41,006 bases of DNA from an uncultured Subdoligranulum sp. (GTDB lineage Bacteria; Bacillota_A; Clostridia; Oscillospirales; Ruminococcaceae), in assembly GCF_937890665.1 (NCBI RefSeq), contig NZ_CALADU010000025.1, forward strand, positions 1 to 41,006, in the 5' to 3' direction. Below, in pieces: positions 26,366-33,338 of this stretch. The translations under genes were made by a program, and so were the position numbers. Every line of letters begins with the position of its first letter. The first letter of the stretch is position 1. The notes under the pieces are model-generated. The model did no database searches, was not told the DNA's origin, and was given only the letters and a program-made list of their open reading frames with translations.

Positions 26366-26407
26366 GCAGGAGACGTTTTCCGCAAGGAGAACGTCTCCTG
26401 CTTTTTT
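26366..26407 (+). terminator. Strong intrinsic terminator downstream of rpsI
   Basis: GCAGGAGACGTTTTCC (26366-26381) pairs with GGAGAACGTCTCCTGC (26386-26401) over 16 bp with one G-U, GCAA loop, then TTTTTT. It stops + strand transcription before the integrase gene, which is on the minus strand. It lies 180 bases after the rpsI stop, further than usual, consistent with foreign DNA having been placed near the gene end. Confidence 0.92.
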
Positions 26408-26427
26408 ATTTGCAAAAAAGAAAGACC

Positions 26428-27489
26428 TTATGGCTTGCAAATCATGTTGATACCGTCAATAAGGGTCTGGATATCCAGATGAGTGTACACACGCTCGGTC
26501 AGGCTCATGGCACCGGAATGACCGGCAATCTTCTTCTGGATGGTGGGGTTCACACCGGCATCAGCCATCATGGAAATACAGGTGTGTCGGGTGTCGTGAG
26601 GCTTGTGTTTCATCCCGTATTCTTCCATCAAAGGGTCCCAGTAGGTGTCGCAGTAATTGAAGTAGTCCAGGTGTTTGCCGTCAGTGGTGCAAAGCAGATA
26701 CTCGCAAGGCGAGCGCTCCATCCATCCTTTGTAAAAGGGCAGCATCTTGTCTGCAATGGGCACCTTCCGGATACCGTTTTCGGTTTTGCTTTCCACCACA
26801 TCAAAATACTGTTTTTCCAGATGGACGTTCTCCTTCTTCAGATCCAGAAACTCCGAAATGCGGCAGGCATTGTAATTGAGCATGAGCAAAATCTGACAAT
26901 AGGGATTGGCTTTGTGCGCCCACAGGGTTGCCAGCTCTTCTTTTGTGAAGATATTGCGGTCACGTCGGTTGGGATTCTTGTCCCGGTAACCTGCCAGATC
27001 GACAAATTGGGAATAGTCCTTATTGCAGATGTCGTTCTTCATGGCATAGGCATACATCTGGTTGAACAGACCCTTTAGCTTTTTCAGCGTAGGATAGTTC
27101 TTGCCGCAGGTTTCAATGACAAGCTGCAAGTCACACAGTTTGATCTCACGGAAGGCTTTATCGTACAAAAATCCGCAGACTTTGTAAGAAGCCTCATACC
27201 CCTTTACATTGGAATGTGAGATAGTGGGATACTTGGATTTGGACCAGCGCTCGTACACTTCGGCGAAGGTGACCTTGGCGGTATCCACGTCATAAGGATT
27301 CTGATTGTATTCAGCCAGCATTTTCAGACCTTCAGCTCTGGTTTCAGCATAGCCGATGATGATGAAATCCTGAATCTGTCTGCCTTTTTCTTTATCCAAA
27401 TGCCAGCCGATGGTTTTGCGTACCATATAGGGTTTTCTGCGTTTTCCGGACATTTTGACTACGCTGCCGTAGCCATTGGGTAATTTCAT
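26428..27489 (-). CDS. Tyrosine-type site-specific integrase
   Basis: This 353-aa recombinase would integrate and excise the mobile element. It has an N-terminal arm-binding domain (MKLPNGYGSVVKMSGKRRKP), a SAM-like core-binding domain (about 70-170) and the catalytic domain with all active residues: Arg210 (NACRISEFL), Lys235 (ESKTENG), His298 and Arg301 (HDTRHT), His324 (AGHSG) and the Tyr335 nucleophile (RVYTH). The ATG at 27489 matches the usual family start; a GTG at 27558 overlaps the upstream gene stop (GTGA) and would add 23 residues. It follows the XRE gene on the same strand. Its 3' end faces rpsI, the expected orientation for an element inserted there. Confidence 0.94.
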   Translation of the reverse strand: MKLPNGYGSVVKMSGKRRKPYMVRKTIGWHLDKEKGRQIQDFIIIGYAETRAEGLKMLAEYNQNPYDVDTAKVTFAEVYERWSKSKYPTISHSNVKGYEASYKVCGFLYDKAFREIKLCDLQLVIETCGKNYPTLKKLKGLFNQMYAYAMKNDICNKDYSQFVDLAGYRDKNPNRRDRNIFTKEELATLWAHKANPYCQILLMLNYNACRISEFLDLKKENVHLEKQYFDVVESKTENGIRKVPIADKMLPFYKGWMERSPCEYLLCTTDGKHLDYFNYCDTYWDPLMEEYGMKHKPHDTRHTCISMMADAGVNPTIQKKIAGHSGAMSLTERVYTHLDIQTLIDGINMICKP

Positions 27490-27554
27490 GTTTTTATCAA
27501 ACTCCCTTTCGCTCAGGCAGATTTTATGATAAAGAGGAAAACCTCTTATCAACG

Positions 27555-28157
27555 TCACTTCAGATTCTCCAGCTGCTCCTTGGTCATGGCCTTCAGCTCG
27601 GCAAGGCTATATTTGCTGAGATCGGCAGAGTAAAGGGGCTTGTCTGTCAAGGGCGTTCCGGCATATTGGGCCGTATTCTCCTGCATCCAGCTTTTCATTT
27701 GTTTGGGATTGTGCCAGTACTCTTCGGACCATGTGCGTGCGGAGGAGAAGTTCTCCAGAAGGTAGCAAAGCGTTCCATTCAGACTGGCATCGGGATTGTC
27801 AGCACGAAAAATCAGGGAAGCGGTGAAATTCCCATCGTCGTTGTGCTCGTGCTTGATATCCACATCAAAATGAAGCTCTTTCTTTTTATTGAGTTCATAG
27901 AGTACTGCGATGACGTCGGACAGAGAGTTCAGTTGCATTTGGGGTTCTTCAAACCCCAACAGGTAGGAAGGGGTTACCCCCAAAAAGTTTGCAATGCTGC
28001 ATACGGTGTCAAAGAATATCCGGCTTTCACCACTTTCGTAGCTCTGTACGGTACGCAGGCTTTTCCCCAAAAACTTCGCAAGTTGAGTCTGTGTAATATT
28101 TTTTTCTGTACGGACTTCTTTGATGCGCTGTCCAATTTGTTCGTTTGTAAGATTCAT
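27555..28157 (-). CDS. XRE-family transcriptional regulator of the mobile element
   Basis: This 200-aa protein has a lambda-repressor-like HTH in residues 7-63 (IGQRIKEVRTEKNITQTQLA, then FLGKSLRTVQSYESGES and VTPSYLLG), followed by a domain of about 130 residues that I do not recognise, ending in LAELKAMTKEQLENLK. It is divergent from the small DNA-binding gene at 28321, with a palindrome between them that is a likely binding site. It is the first gene of a minus-strand unit with the integrase and probably controls excision and transfer. Confidence 0.88.
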   Translation of the reverse strand: MNLTNEQIGQRIKEVRTEKNITQTQLAKFLGKSLRTVQSYESGESRIFFDTVCSIANFLGVTPSYLLGFEEPQMQLNSLSDVIAVLYELNKKKELHFDVDIKHEHNDDGNFTASLIFRADNPDASLNGTLCYLLENFSSARTWSEEYWHNPKQMKSWMQENTAQYAGTPLTDKPLYSADLSKYSLAELKAMTKEQLENLK

Positions 28158-28176
28158 GGCTTCTCACCTCGTCTTA

Positions 28177-28205
28177 ATACTATCATAGGAATGCGAAGAA
28201 ATCAA
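28177..28205 (-). promoter_or_regulatory. Promoter of the XRE regulator
   Basis: On the minus strand TTGATT (28205-28200) and TAGTAT (28182-28177) are 17 bases apart, 20 bases before the ATG at 28157. It is back to back with the stronger promoter at 28249. Confidence 0.65.
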
Positions 28206-28220
28206 GCATCTTAGGCAAAT

Positions 28221-28243
28221 TATATGAAAAATAAATTCATATA
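28221..28243. promoter_or_regulatory. Palindromic operator between the divergent promoters
   Basis: TATATGAA (28221-28228) and TTCATATA (28236-28243) are perfect inverted copies with an AT-only 7-base spacer. The site lies 5 bases upstream of the -35 box of the rightward promoter and 15 bases upstream of the leftward -35 box. It is the obvious candidate target of the XRE regulator. Confidence 0.6.
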
Positions 28244-28248
28244 CAAGA

Positions 28249-28277
28249 TTGACATACGAAGTAAAACTGCGTATAAT
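28249..28277 (+). promoter_or_regulatory. Consensus promoter of the small DNA-binding gene
   Basis: TTGACA (28249-28254) and TATAAT (28272-28277), both perfect, with a 17-base spacer. Such a strong promoter in a mobile element is expected to be repressed, probably by the XRE protein through the palindrome just upstream. Confidence 0.9.
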
Positions 28278-28320
28278 GAAATTGCTGAAAAGCAATCACA
28301 AGCAGAAGGAGGTGGAAAGC

Positions 28321-28563
28321 ATGGGAGAAAGTCAGAACTACGGAAAGATGCCGCCGTTTACGGGGAGAAATGTACCGGTAACGGAAATTGCAAGGGCAAT
28401 GCACAAGGACGCGCAGTATGTACGAGTGGGCTTGCAACAGGGAATTTTCAAGTTCGGTTACGCAGTCAAGCGGGAAGGTTCCAACGAGTATAACTACTAC
28501 TGTCCTGACCGCAAGGTATGGGAGGAAATCGGCTATTTTAACTCGGAAAGTCATGTTGGGTAA
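28321..28563 (+). CDS. Small DNA-binding protein (excisionase-like)
   Basis: This 80-aa protein contains a winged-helix or excisionase-like pattern: VPVTEIARAMHKDAQYVRVGLQQGIFKFG reads as helix-turn-helix (in pieces VTEIARAMHKD, QYVRVGLQQ, IFKFGYAV), then a wing with NYYCPDRKVWEEIG. Its place, divergent from the XRE regulator and next to the integrase unit, fits a recombination directionality factor or an activator. The ATG at 28321 has AAGGAGG upstream. The upstream in-frame ATG at 28249 lies in the promoter and is rejected. Confidence 0.75.
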   Translation: MGESQNYGKMPPFTGRNVPVTEIARAMHKDAQYVRVGLQQGIFKFGYAVKREGSNEYNYYCPDRKVWEEIGYFNSESHVG

Positions 28564-28564
28564 C

Positions 28565-28600
28565 AAAAAAGAGCGCTTACCCGTGCAGGGGTAAACGCTC
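28565..28600 (-). terminator. Minus-strand intrinsic terminator
   Basis: GAGCGCTTACCC (28571-28582) and GGGTAAACGCTC (28589-28600) form a 12-bp stem with one mismatch. The T-run is only on the minus strand (AAAAAA at 28565-28570 read in reverse). So it ends transcription running leftward, although no minus-strand gene is visible to its right until beyond the window's repA gene. Confidence 0.6.
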
Positions 28601-28621
28601 CGATGAAAGACAGTACCAACA

Positions 28622-28695
28622 GCGGCTGCTGTGTGTAACTATCAGGTACCACTGATATTTTACCACAGCAGCCGCCATTTTTGAAGAAAAAATGG
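28622..28695. repeat. Cluster of hairpins upstream of the repA-like gene
   Basis: GCGGCTGCTGTG (28622-28633) and CACAGCAGCCGC (28664-28675) are perfectly complementary. Nested inside is TATCAG (28640-28645) with CTGATA (28652-28657). A third stem, CCATTTTT/AAAAAATGG (28675-28695), touches the ribosome binding site region of the next gene. With the terminator at 28565 this forms a compact structured region, possibly an antisense control RNA on the minus strand. Confidence 0.5.
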
Positions 28696-28703
28696 GAGGC
28701 TTT

Positions 28704-29669
28704 ATGGAAAATGAGAGTACTGTAAAATTGATTTCCCTGGATACAATTCCCGTACAAGAAGTGGAGTGGCTGGTATATCCATTCATTCCCTGCGGAAAGA
28801 TCACCATCATTCAGGGAGATCCCGGCGAAGGAAAAACCACCTTTATTCTGCAGCTGATTGCGCGCCTGACCACCGGCAGACCCGCATGGGACGGAATGCC
28901 GCCCATGGTACCCGGCAATGTGATCTACCAGACGGCGGAGGACGGTCTGTCGGATACTATTAAGCCGCGTCTCGTCGCCGCCGGTGCCGCCTGTGACAAG
29001 GTGCTGGTGATCGATGACGGCGATAGGGCGCTGACGCTGGAGGATGACCGGCTGGAACAGGCCATTGTGCAGACCCATGCACGGTTGGCTGTGCTTGATC
29101 CGATTCAAGGCTACATCGGGGCCAGGGTGGATATGCACCGCGCCAACGAGATCAGACCACTGATGCACAGGGTCGGTGTCTTGGCTGAAAAGCATCACTG
29201 TGCCATCGTCCTGATCGGACACATGAACAAGAACAGCGGGGAAAAATCCAGTTATCGGGGGCTCGGCTCCATCGACTTTCAGGCAGCTTCCAGAAGTGTT
29301 CTGGTGGTAGGCCGTATCAAGGATGACCCGACGCTGCGGGTTGTCTGCCCCACCAAAAGTTCCCTGGCTCCGGAAGGAAAGGCGATAGCCTTTCGCCTCG
29401 ACCCGGAGCAGGGCTTTCAATGGGCAGGTGAATATGACATCAGCGCAGAAGATTTGCTTTCAGGCAACAGCCGCGGGCATAAACTGCGGGAAGCACAGCA
29501 CTTCCTGCAGGAAGTGCTGGCGGAAGGGGCTCTGCTGCAAACTGAAATAGAGGCAGCTGCGGAGCAAAAAGGCATCAAGCCCAAAACGCTGCGCAATGCC
29601 CGGTACGAGTTGGGTGTCACTTCCCGCAAGGTGGGAAAACGATGGTTGTGGGAATTGCCACAAAAATAA
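28704..29669 (+). CDS. RepA-like AAA ATPase of the mobile element
   Basis: This 321-aa RecA-fold ATPase (AAA_25 group, like plasmid RepA helicases) has Walker A GDPGEGKTT (about 38-46), Walker B ARLAVLDPIQ, and IVLIGHMNK followed by YRGLGSIDFQAASRSV, the typical RepA/DnaB-like segment. A winged-helix region at the C-terminus (EAAAEQKGIKPKTLRNARYELG) may bind DNA. It probably unwinds or helps to replicate the excised element. GGGAGG (28693-28699) fits the ATG at 28704 better than the ATG at 28692. It precedes the oriT-like region and the relaxase gene. Confidence 0.85.
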   Translation: MENESTVKLISLDTIPVQEVEWLVYPFIPCGKITIIQGDPGEGKTTFILQLIARLTTGRPAWDGMPPMVPGNVIYQTAEDGLSDTIKPRLVAAGAACDKVLVIDDGDRALTLEDDRLEQAIVQTHARLAVLDPIQGYIGARVDMHRANEIRPLMHRVGVLAEKHHCAIVLIGHMNKNSGEKSSYRGLGSIDFQAASRSVLVVGRIKDDPTLRVVCPTKSSLAPEGKAIAFRLDPEQGFQWAGEYDISAEDLLSGNSRGHKLREAQHFLQEVLAEGALLQTEIEAAAEQKGIKPKTLRNARYELGVTSRKVGKRWLWELPQK

Positions 29670-29671
29670 TG

Positions 29672-29722
29672 CAAGGAGGCAAGATGACCCTATCTATAAG
29701 AACAGGGCATCTTGCCTCCTTG
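29672..29722. repeat. 15-bp perfect inverted repeat around a small ORF start
   Basis: CAAGGAGGCAAGATG (29672-29686) and CATCTTGCCTCCTTG (29708-29722) are perfect complements, with an inner CCCT/AGGG pairing. The left arm contains the AAGGAGG ribosome binding site and the ATG of the 21-codon reading frame at 29684. There is no T-run, so it is not a standard terminator. Folding would block translation of that frame. Confidence 0.65.
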
Positions 29723-29749
29723 AAAACAGGAGATTGCTTTTTCAGCTAG
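29684..29749 (+). CDS. Possible 21-aa peptide before the relaxase gene
   Basis: An ATG with a perfect AAGGAGG at ideal spacing opens a 21-codon frame (MTLSIRTGHLA then SLKTGDCFFS) that ends in TAG at 29747. The hairpin at 29672-29722 can hide its start. It lies between the repA-like gene (stop at 29667-29669) and the oriT-like repeats. It may be a leader peptide that controls the relaxase gene, or a chance frame in a structured region; no known family is recognised. Confidence 0.35.
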   Translation: MTLSIRTGHLASLKTGDCFFS

Positions 29750-29763
29750 GTAGCCCCGCAGGG

Positions 29764-29847
29764 CGCAAAGGCGCTTTTGATGCGAAGTGTCAAAAGTGCT
29801 TTTGCGTTACTCTTGGCAAGAGTAACAGAACCCGCCGGCTTACGCCG
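29764..29847. other. oriT-like region with three inverted repeats
   Basis: Just before the relaxase gene: CGCAAAGGCGCTTTTGA (29764-29780) with TCAAAAGTGCTTTTGCG (29790-29806), 15 of 17 bases matched; GTTACTCTT (29806-29814) with AAGAGTAAC (29818-29826), perfect; and CCGGC-TTAC-GCCGG (about 29835-29848). Inverted repeats clustered directly before a MobV relaxase are the usual layout of oriT. The nick site cannot be placed by eye. Confidence 0.6.
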
Positions 29848-29862
29848 GAGAAAGGAGAGATT

Positions 29863-31038
29863 TTGAAAAGGACAATCAGCGCCATGGTTGGGAAAGGCTC
29901 CCTCAATCATAACAGCCGTGCGTTTTACGCCCCCAATGTAGACCCGTCCCGCAGCCATCTGAATGTGGAATACTGCAAGGAAGATATCCGAACGGTGTAC
30001 CATGAACTGTTTGACGCAGCACAGCGGCGTTACAATGCAAAGCAGACACGCAATGACCGCTGTATAGCGGACTATTATGAAAAAATCGCTTCCTCCAGGC
30101 AGGAAAAGCCCTTCCACGAGATCGTGCTGCAAATCGGAAACAAGGATGATACCGGCATCGGTTCGGAAACGGCGGACCTTGCCCGGCAATGTCTGGAAGC
30201 GTATGTCCATGGCTTTCAAGCACGAAACCACACACTGCGTATGTTTTCTGCTCATTTGCACATGGATGAAGCGACGCCTCATGTCCATATTGATTTTGTG
30301 CCCTATATCACCGGCAGCAAACGGGGAATGGATACCCGTGTATCCCTCAAACAGGCGCTGGCGCAGATGGGCTTTGTGGGCGGAACGCGCAGCGCCACAG
30401 AGTGGAATCTGTGGGTGCAGCGGGAAAAGCAGGTGCTGGCGGATATCATGCAGGAGCATGGTATCGAATGGGAGCAACTCGGCACCCACGAAGAACACCT
30501 GTCTGTATTGGAGTACAAAAAGCAGGAGCGCAGCAAGGAGGTCAAGGAACTGGATTCAGCCATTGCGCAGAAACGTACCGAAGTGGAAAAGATAGAGGAC
30601 ACCTTGCAGGCGGTCCAGAAACAAGTGGTGGACCTTGATAAGATCGAGGCCGTCAGTGCGAAAAAGGCGCTTTTGAGTGACCGGGTAACGCTGCCGCGCA
30701 GTGACTTTGAAAACCTGCTCCATGCAGCCAAACAGTATGTGGTGTACCGCCGTCAGGATGAACAGCTGCAGAAACTGCGGGATGCCGCCCAGAAAAAAAT
30801 CCGGCAGCTGGAAAGTGTGCTGAACAGTCTGAAAAAGAAAGTGAATGATCTGACCAACAGACTGGGAGAGCAGACTGCTCGGTACCGTCAGGCACTCATG
30901 GAGGAAAGAGCACGGCGAATGCAGGTGGAAAAAGAAAACGCACGCCTCAAACGGGAAAAAGCAGGTATGGTATCACTTCTGCGAAAACATAAAATCGAAT
31001 GGAAGGAAAACTTGTTTACTGAACGAAATGAGAGGTAG
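29863..31038 (+). CDS. Mobilization relaxase, MobV (Pre/Mob) family
   Basis: This 391-aa relaxase would nick oriT and lead the element into a recipient using another element's conjugation machinery. The N-terminal relaxase domain has the MobV motif I NHNSRAF (His16, Arg19), motif III HLHMDEATPHVHIDFVP (His131-Asp135-Glu136, His140, His142), and TEWNLWVQREKQVLA. Residues 235-365 are a long coiled coil rich in Lys and Glu. The TTG at 29863 has AAAGGAG (29851-29857) at good spacing and starts at the conserved KRTISAM; the open frame to the left covers oriT and is not used. No VirB/VirD4 genes are present, so the element is mobilizable, not self-transmissible. Confidence 0.9.
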   Translation: MKRTISAMVGKGSLNHNSRAFYAPNVDPSRSHLNVEYCKEDIRTVYHELFDAAQRRYNAKQTRNDRCIADYYEKIASSRQEKPFHEIVLQIGNKDDTGIGSETADLARQCLEAYVHGFQARNHTLRMFSAHLHMDEATPHVHIDFVPYITGSKRGMDTRVSLKQALAQMGFVGGTRSATEWNLWVQREKQVLADIMQEHGIEWEQLGTHEEHLSVLEYKKQERSKEVKELDSAIAQKRTEVEKIEDTLQAVQKQVVDLDKIEAVSAKKALLSDRVTLPRSDFENLLHAAKQYVVYRRQDEQLQKLRDAAQKKIRQLESVLNSLKKKVNDLTNRLGEQTARYRQALMEERARRMQVEKENARLKREKAGMVSLLRKHKIEWKENLFTERNER

Positions 31039-31052
31039 AAATATATAGACAT

Positions 31053-31085
31053 AAGCTGGTTGGGAAAATTCCTGACCAGCTTTTT
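31053..31085 (+). terminator. Terminator after the relaxase gene
   Basis: AAGCTGGT and ACCAGCTT form a stem with a loop of about 15 bases, followed by TTTTATT. It starts about 15 bases after the stop codon. Everything after it appears to belong to other DNA. Confidence 0.75.
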
Positions 31086-31123
31086 ATTGTTGAACTGAAA
31101 CGGGTGGAATAATCAAAAGATGT

Positions 31124-32152
31124 ATGATATTAGCTGTCATCGTCATTATCTGCCTGATCGGGCTGATCGTTGGTTCCTGCTTTGGTATTTTCTTTTCCGG
31201 TGAGGACACCGGCACCGGGCAGACCATGCAGACAGTGGTACGGGAGATCAACGAGGATTACGAAAACCAACTTGACACCATTAAGGCCAATATCTCCTAT
31301 GATGTACTGGAAATGTCCGGCTCCCGTGCCGTCTGACCAGAGGTGCTTTCTGTTTATGCGGTCAAAACCACCACTGACCCGGACAATGCCATGGACGTGG
31401 CAACGGTGGACGATGCCAGGAAAGCCATTCTAAAGGACATCTTCTGGCAGATGAATGAAATCTCCTCCCGGACGGAAACCAGCACGGAAACAGTAATTGA
31501 AGAATCGGACGACGGCAACGGCAATATCGTGGAAACCACAACCACCGTTACCCGAACCACACTGTATATCACGGTCAGCCATAAAACCGCTGAGGAAATG
31601 GCTGACTATTTTGGTTTCAATGCTGACCAGCGGGCGCAGCTTGCAGAGCTGTTGGCAGAGGAAAACAATTCCCTGTGGGCGGCGGTGCTGTATGGAATCG
31701 GCGTCAGCGATGACACGATTGTGGCTGTGGCATTGTCACAGGTGGGCAACATCGGCGGACAGCCTTATTGGTCATGGTACGGTTTTGAGGGCCGTGTGGA
31801 ATGGTGTGCCTGCTTTGTGAGCTGGTGCGCCAACGAGTGCGGCTATATTGACACCGGTGTTATTCCCAAATTCGCAGGCTGTGTAAATGGCGTCCAGTGG
31901 TTCAAGGATCGTGGCCAATGGGCCGACAACAGTATAGAACCGACACCGGGTATGATTATCTTCTTTGATTGGGATTCCCCGAATGGTTCTTCCGGTCCCC
32001 AGGACGGACAGTCCGACCATGTGGGTATCGTGGAAAAATGCAAAAACGGCATTGTCTATACCATCGAGGGAAATTCCGGTGATAGCTGCCGTCAGAGGCA
32101 GTATTCTGTGGGCTATTATGAAATCCTTGGTTATGGTATTCCCGCCTATTAA
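31124..32152 (+). pseudogene. Broken CD1108-family cell-wall hydrolase with CHAP domain
   Basis: One reading frame, interrupted by TGA at 31334-31336, gives an N-terminal piece of 70 aa (membrane helix AVIVIICLIGLIVGSCFGIFFSG, then GQTMQTVVREINEDYENQLD) and a C-terminal piece of 269 aa from a GTG at 31343. Both pieces stay in the same frame: SGSRAV-stop-PEVLSVYAV. Related conjugative-element proteins have Trp there, so TGG to TGA is the likely change. The C-terminus is a CHAP amidase with catalytic Cys in EWCACFVSWCANE, His in SDHVGIVEK and IEGNSG. The family is several hundred residues longer at the N-terminus, so the 5' part is also missing; no ribosome binding site is seen. It is a remnant of a Tn916/CTn-like element. 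Confidence 0.85.
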
Positions 32153-32154
32153 AC

Positions 32155-32183
32155 AAGATGCCGTCCTTCCGGGCGGCATCTTA
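32155..32183 (+). terminator. Hairpin after the CD1108-family remnant
   Basis: AAGATGCCG pairs with CGGCATCTT (ending 32182), with a short GC-rich inner part. It starts 2 bases after the stop. The T-run is weak. Confidence 0.6.
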
Positions 32184-32340
32184 CTACATACGAATTTCCT
32201 TCGTATTTGTTCCTTTCTACTTTGCAAACATCCATATAAATTCTATCTGAAGATTGTCTCCAAAAAACTTTTGCGTGATGACTTGTAATCGGCGGACTTT
32301 TTATTAACTATATAAAAATAGCGATTTCGTGTAAATTCTA

Positions 32341-32369
32341 TTGCGTATTAGAAGAAAAAATGATATAAT
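32341..32369 (+). promoter_or_regulatory. Promoter of the XRE-TetR gene pair
   Basis: TTGCGT (32341-32346) and TATAAT (32364-32369) with a 17-base spacer, in an AT-rich gap (32184-32402) that otherwise holds nothing I can name. The first gene begins 34 bases after the -10 box. Confidence 0.8.
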
Positions 32370-32402
32370 ATATATTATGACACAACACTGTGGGGTGGAA
32401 AA

Positions 32403-32627
32403 ATGGATAATGCAACGCTTAGCCTTTCTTATAACAGCCTTTGGAAACTGTTGATTGACCGTAAATTGAAGAAAAAAGATTTACAGAATATGGCACATCT
32501 CAGTTCGTCCGTGATTGCTAAAATGGGAAAAGATCAGCCGGTCCATCTGGATACGATTGTAAAAATATGTGTTGCCCTTCAATGTGATATTTCAGATGTC
32601 GTTACACTGTGTAATAAGGAGGCGTAA
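32403..32627 (+). CDS. Small XRE/Cro-type HTH regulator
   Basis: This 74-aa protein is just a helix-turn-helix domain of the Cro/C1 type common in Firmicute mobile elements: SLWKLLIDRKLKKKDLQNMA (helices 1-2), SSSVIAKMGKDQPVHLDTIVKICVALQ (recognition helix and helix 4, given here as VIAKMGKDQ and HLDTIVKICVALQ) and DISDVV. Such small proteins are usually autorepressors. It ends 3 bases before the TetR-type gene, so the two form an operon. Confidence 0.87.
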   Translation: MDNATLSLSYNSLWKLLIDRKLKKKDLQNMAHLSSSVIAKMGKDQPVHLDTIVKICVALQCDISDVVTLCNKEA

Positions 32628-32630
32628 CGC

Positions 32631-33194
32631 ATGGCCAGTTTTACTAAAAAAGCCATTCGGGATTCATTTGTGAAACTATTGAACGAGAAGCCTTTGAGCC
32701 AAATTACCATTCGGGATATTGTAGATGACTGCGGCGTGAACCGCAATACCTTTTATTACTATTACCAGGACCTGCCGCAATTGGTGGAAAGCGTTGTAGA
32801 TGAGGATGCGGAGCGGATTATCCGGGGGCATCCTACCATCGATTCCCTGGACGATTGTATCAATGCAGCACTGGAATTTGCTCTGGCCAATCGGAAAGCA
32901 GTGCTTCATATCTATCATTCCGTCAACCGAGACATTTATGAGCAATACCAATGGCGGGTCTGTACTTATGTGGCCAGGACGTATGTAGACGGCGTTCTAG
33001 GCAACCGAAAAATGACATCTGAGGATTATACCACCGTTGTAGATTATCTGAAATGTGTCAGCTTCGGTATGATCATGGGCTGGCTGGAAACCGGTATGAA
33101 CCCGAATGCTATGGCCCGGTTTCGGCGGATTTTAGAATTAAAGTGCGGTGATTTGGAGCATCTCATTGACCGTTGTGAGAAAATGCGGTCATAG
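32631..33194 (+). CDS. TetR/AcrR-family transcriptional regulator
   Basis: This 187-aa protein has an N-terminal TetR HTH (residues about 5-50: KKAIRDSFVKLLNEKPLSQI, then TIRDIVDDCGVNRNTFYYYY) and a C-terminal all-helical ligand domain. The FYYYYQD end of the HTH is typical. The ligand is unknown; given the lipase- and fatty-acid-related genes that follow, a fatty acid or related lipid is a guess. AAGGAGG precedes the ATG. It is followed by palindrome copy 1 and the hydrolase gene. Base composition here is clearly lower in GC than in the host genes. Confidence 0.9.
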   Translation: MASFTKKAIRDSFVKLLNEKPLSQITIRDIVDDCGVNRNTFYYYYQDLPQLVESVVDEDAERIIRGHPTIDSLDDCINAALEFALANRKAVLHIYHSVNRDIYEQYQWRVCTYVARTYVDGVLGNRKMTSEDYTTVVDYLKCVSFGMIMGWLETGMNPNAMARFRRILELKCGDLEHLIDRCEKMRS

Positions 33195-33200
33195 TCTTTA

Positions 33201-33260
33201 GGCAAGCCTACCCCCTGTGTCTGAATTTCAGACACAGGGGATATTTTGTCTGTGGAAAGT
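33201..33260 (+). promoter_or_regulatory. Repeated palindrome, copy 1, upstream of the hydrolase gene
   Basis: CCCCTGTGTCTGA (33212-33224) and TCAGACACAGGGG (33228-33240) are a perfect 13-bp inverted repeat with a 3-base centre. The sequence from GGCAAGCC (33201) through about 33258 recurs at 34315-34373 before the oleate hydratase gene. It sits 34 bases upstream of GATAAT (33275-33280), the probable -10 box, which has no good -35 box. It may also help to terminate the TetR gene. A regulator binding site shared by both genes is the best reading. Confidence 0.6.
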
Positions 33261-33338
33261 TTTTGAAAATGATTGATAATATGGTAACAAAATCCGAGTG
33301 GATGTTTTTCTTCGCTCTTATAACGAAAAGGAGGCAAC

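Noticed and set aside
26188..31124. Direct repeats marking both ends of the mobilizable element
   Set aside because: I compared the rpsI end and the 26188-26427 stretch with 31039-31124 by eye and found no convincing match, so no attachment sites are annotated.
31334..31336. TGA read as an amino acid (recoding) in the CD1108-type gene
   Set aside because: TGA ends many genes in this window, such as the radical SAM gene, and no SECIS-like signal or cysteine-type catalytic context is seen. A nonsense mutation is simpler.
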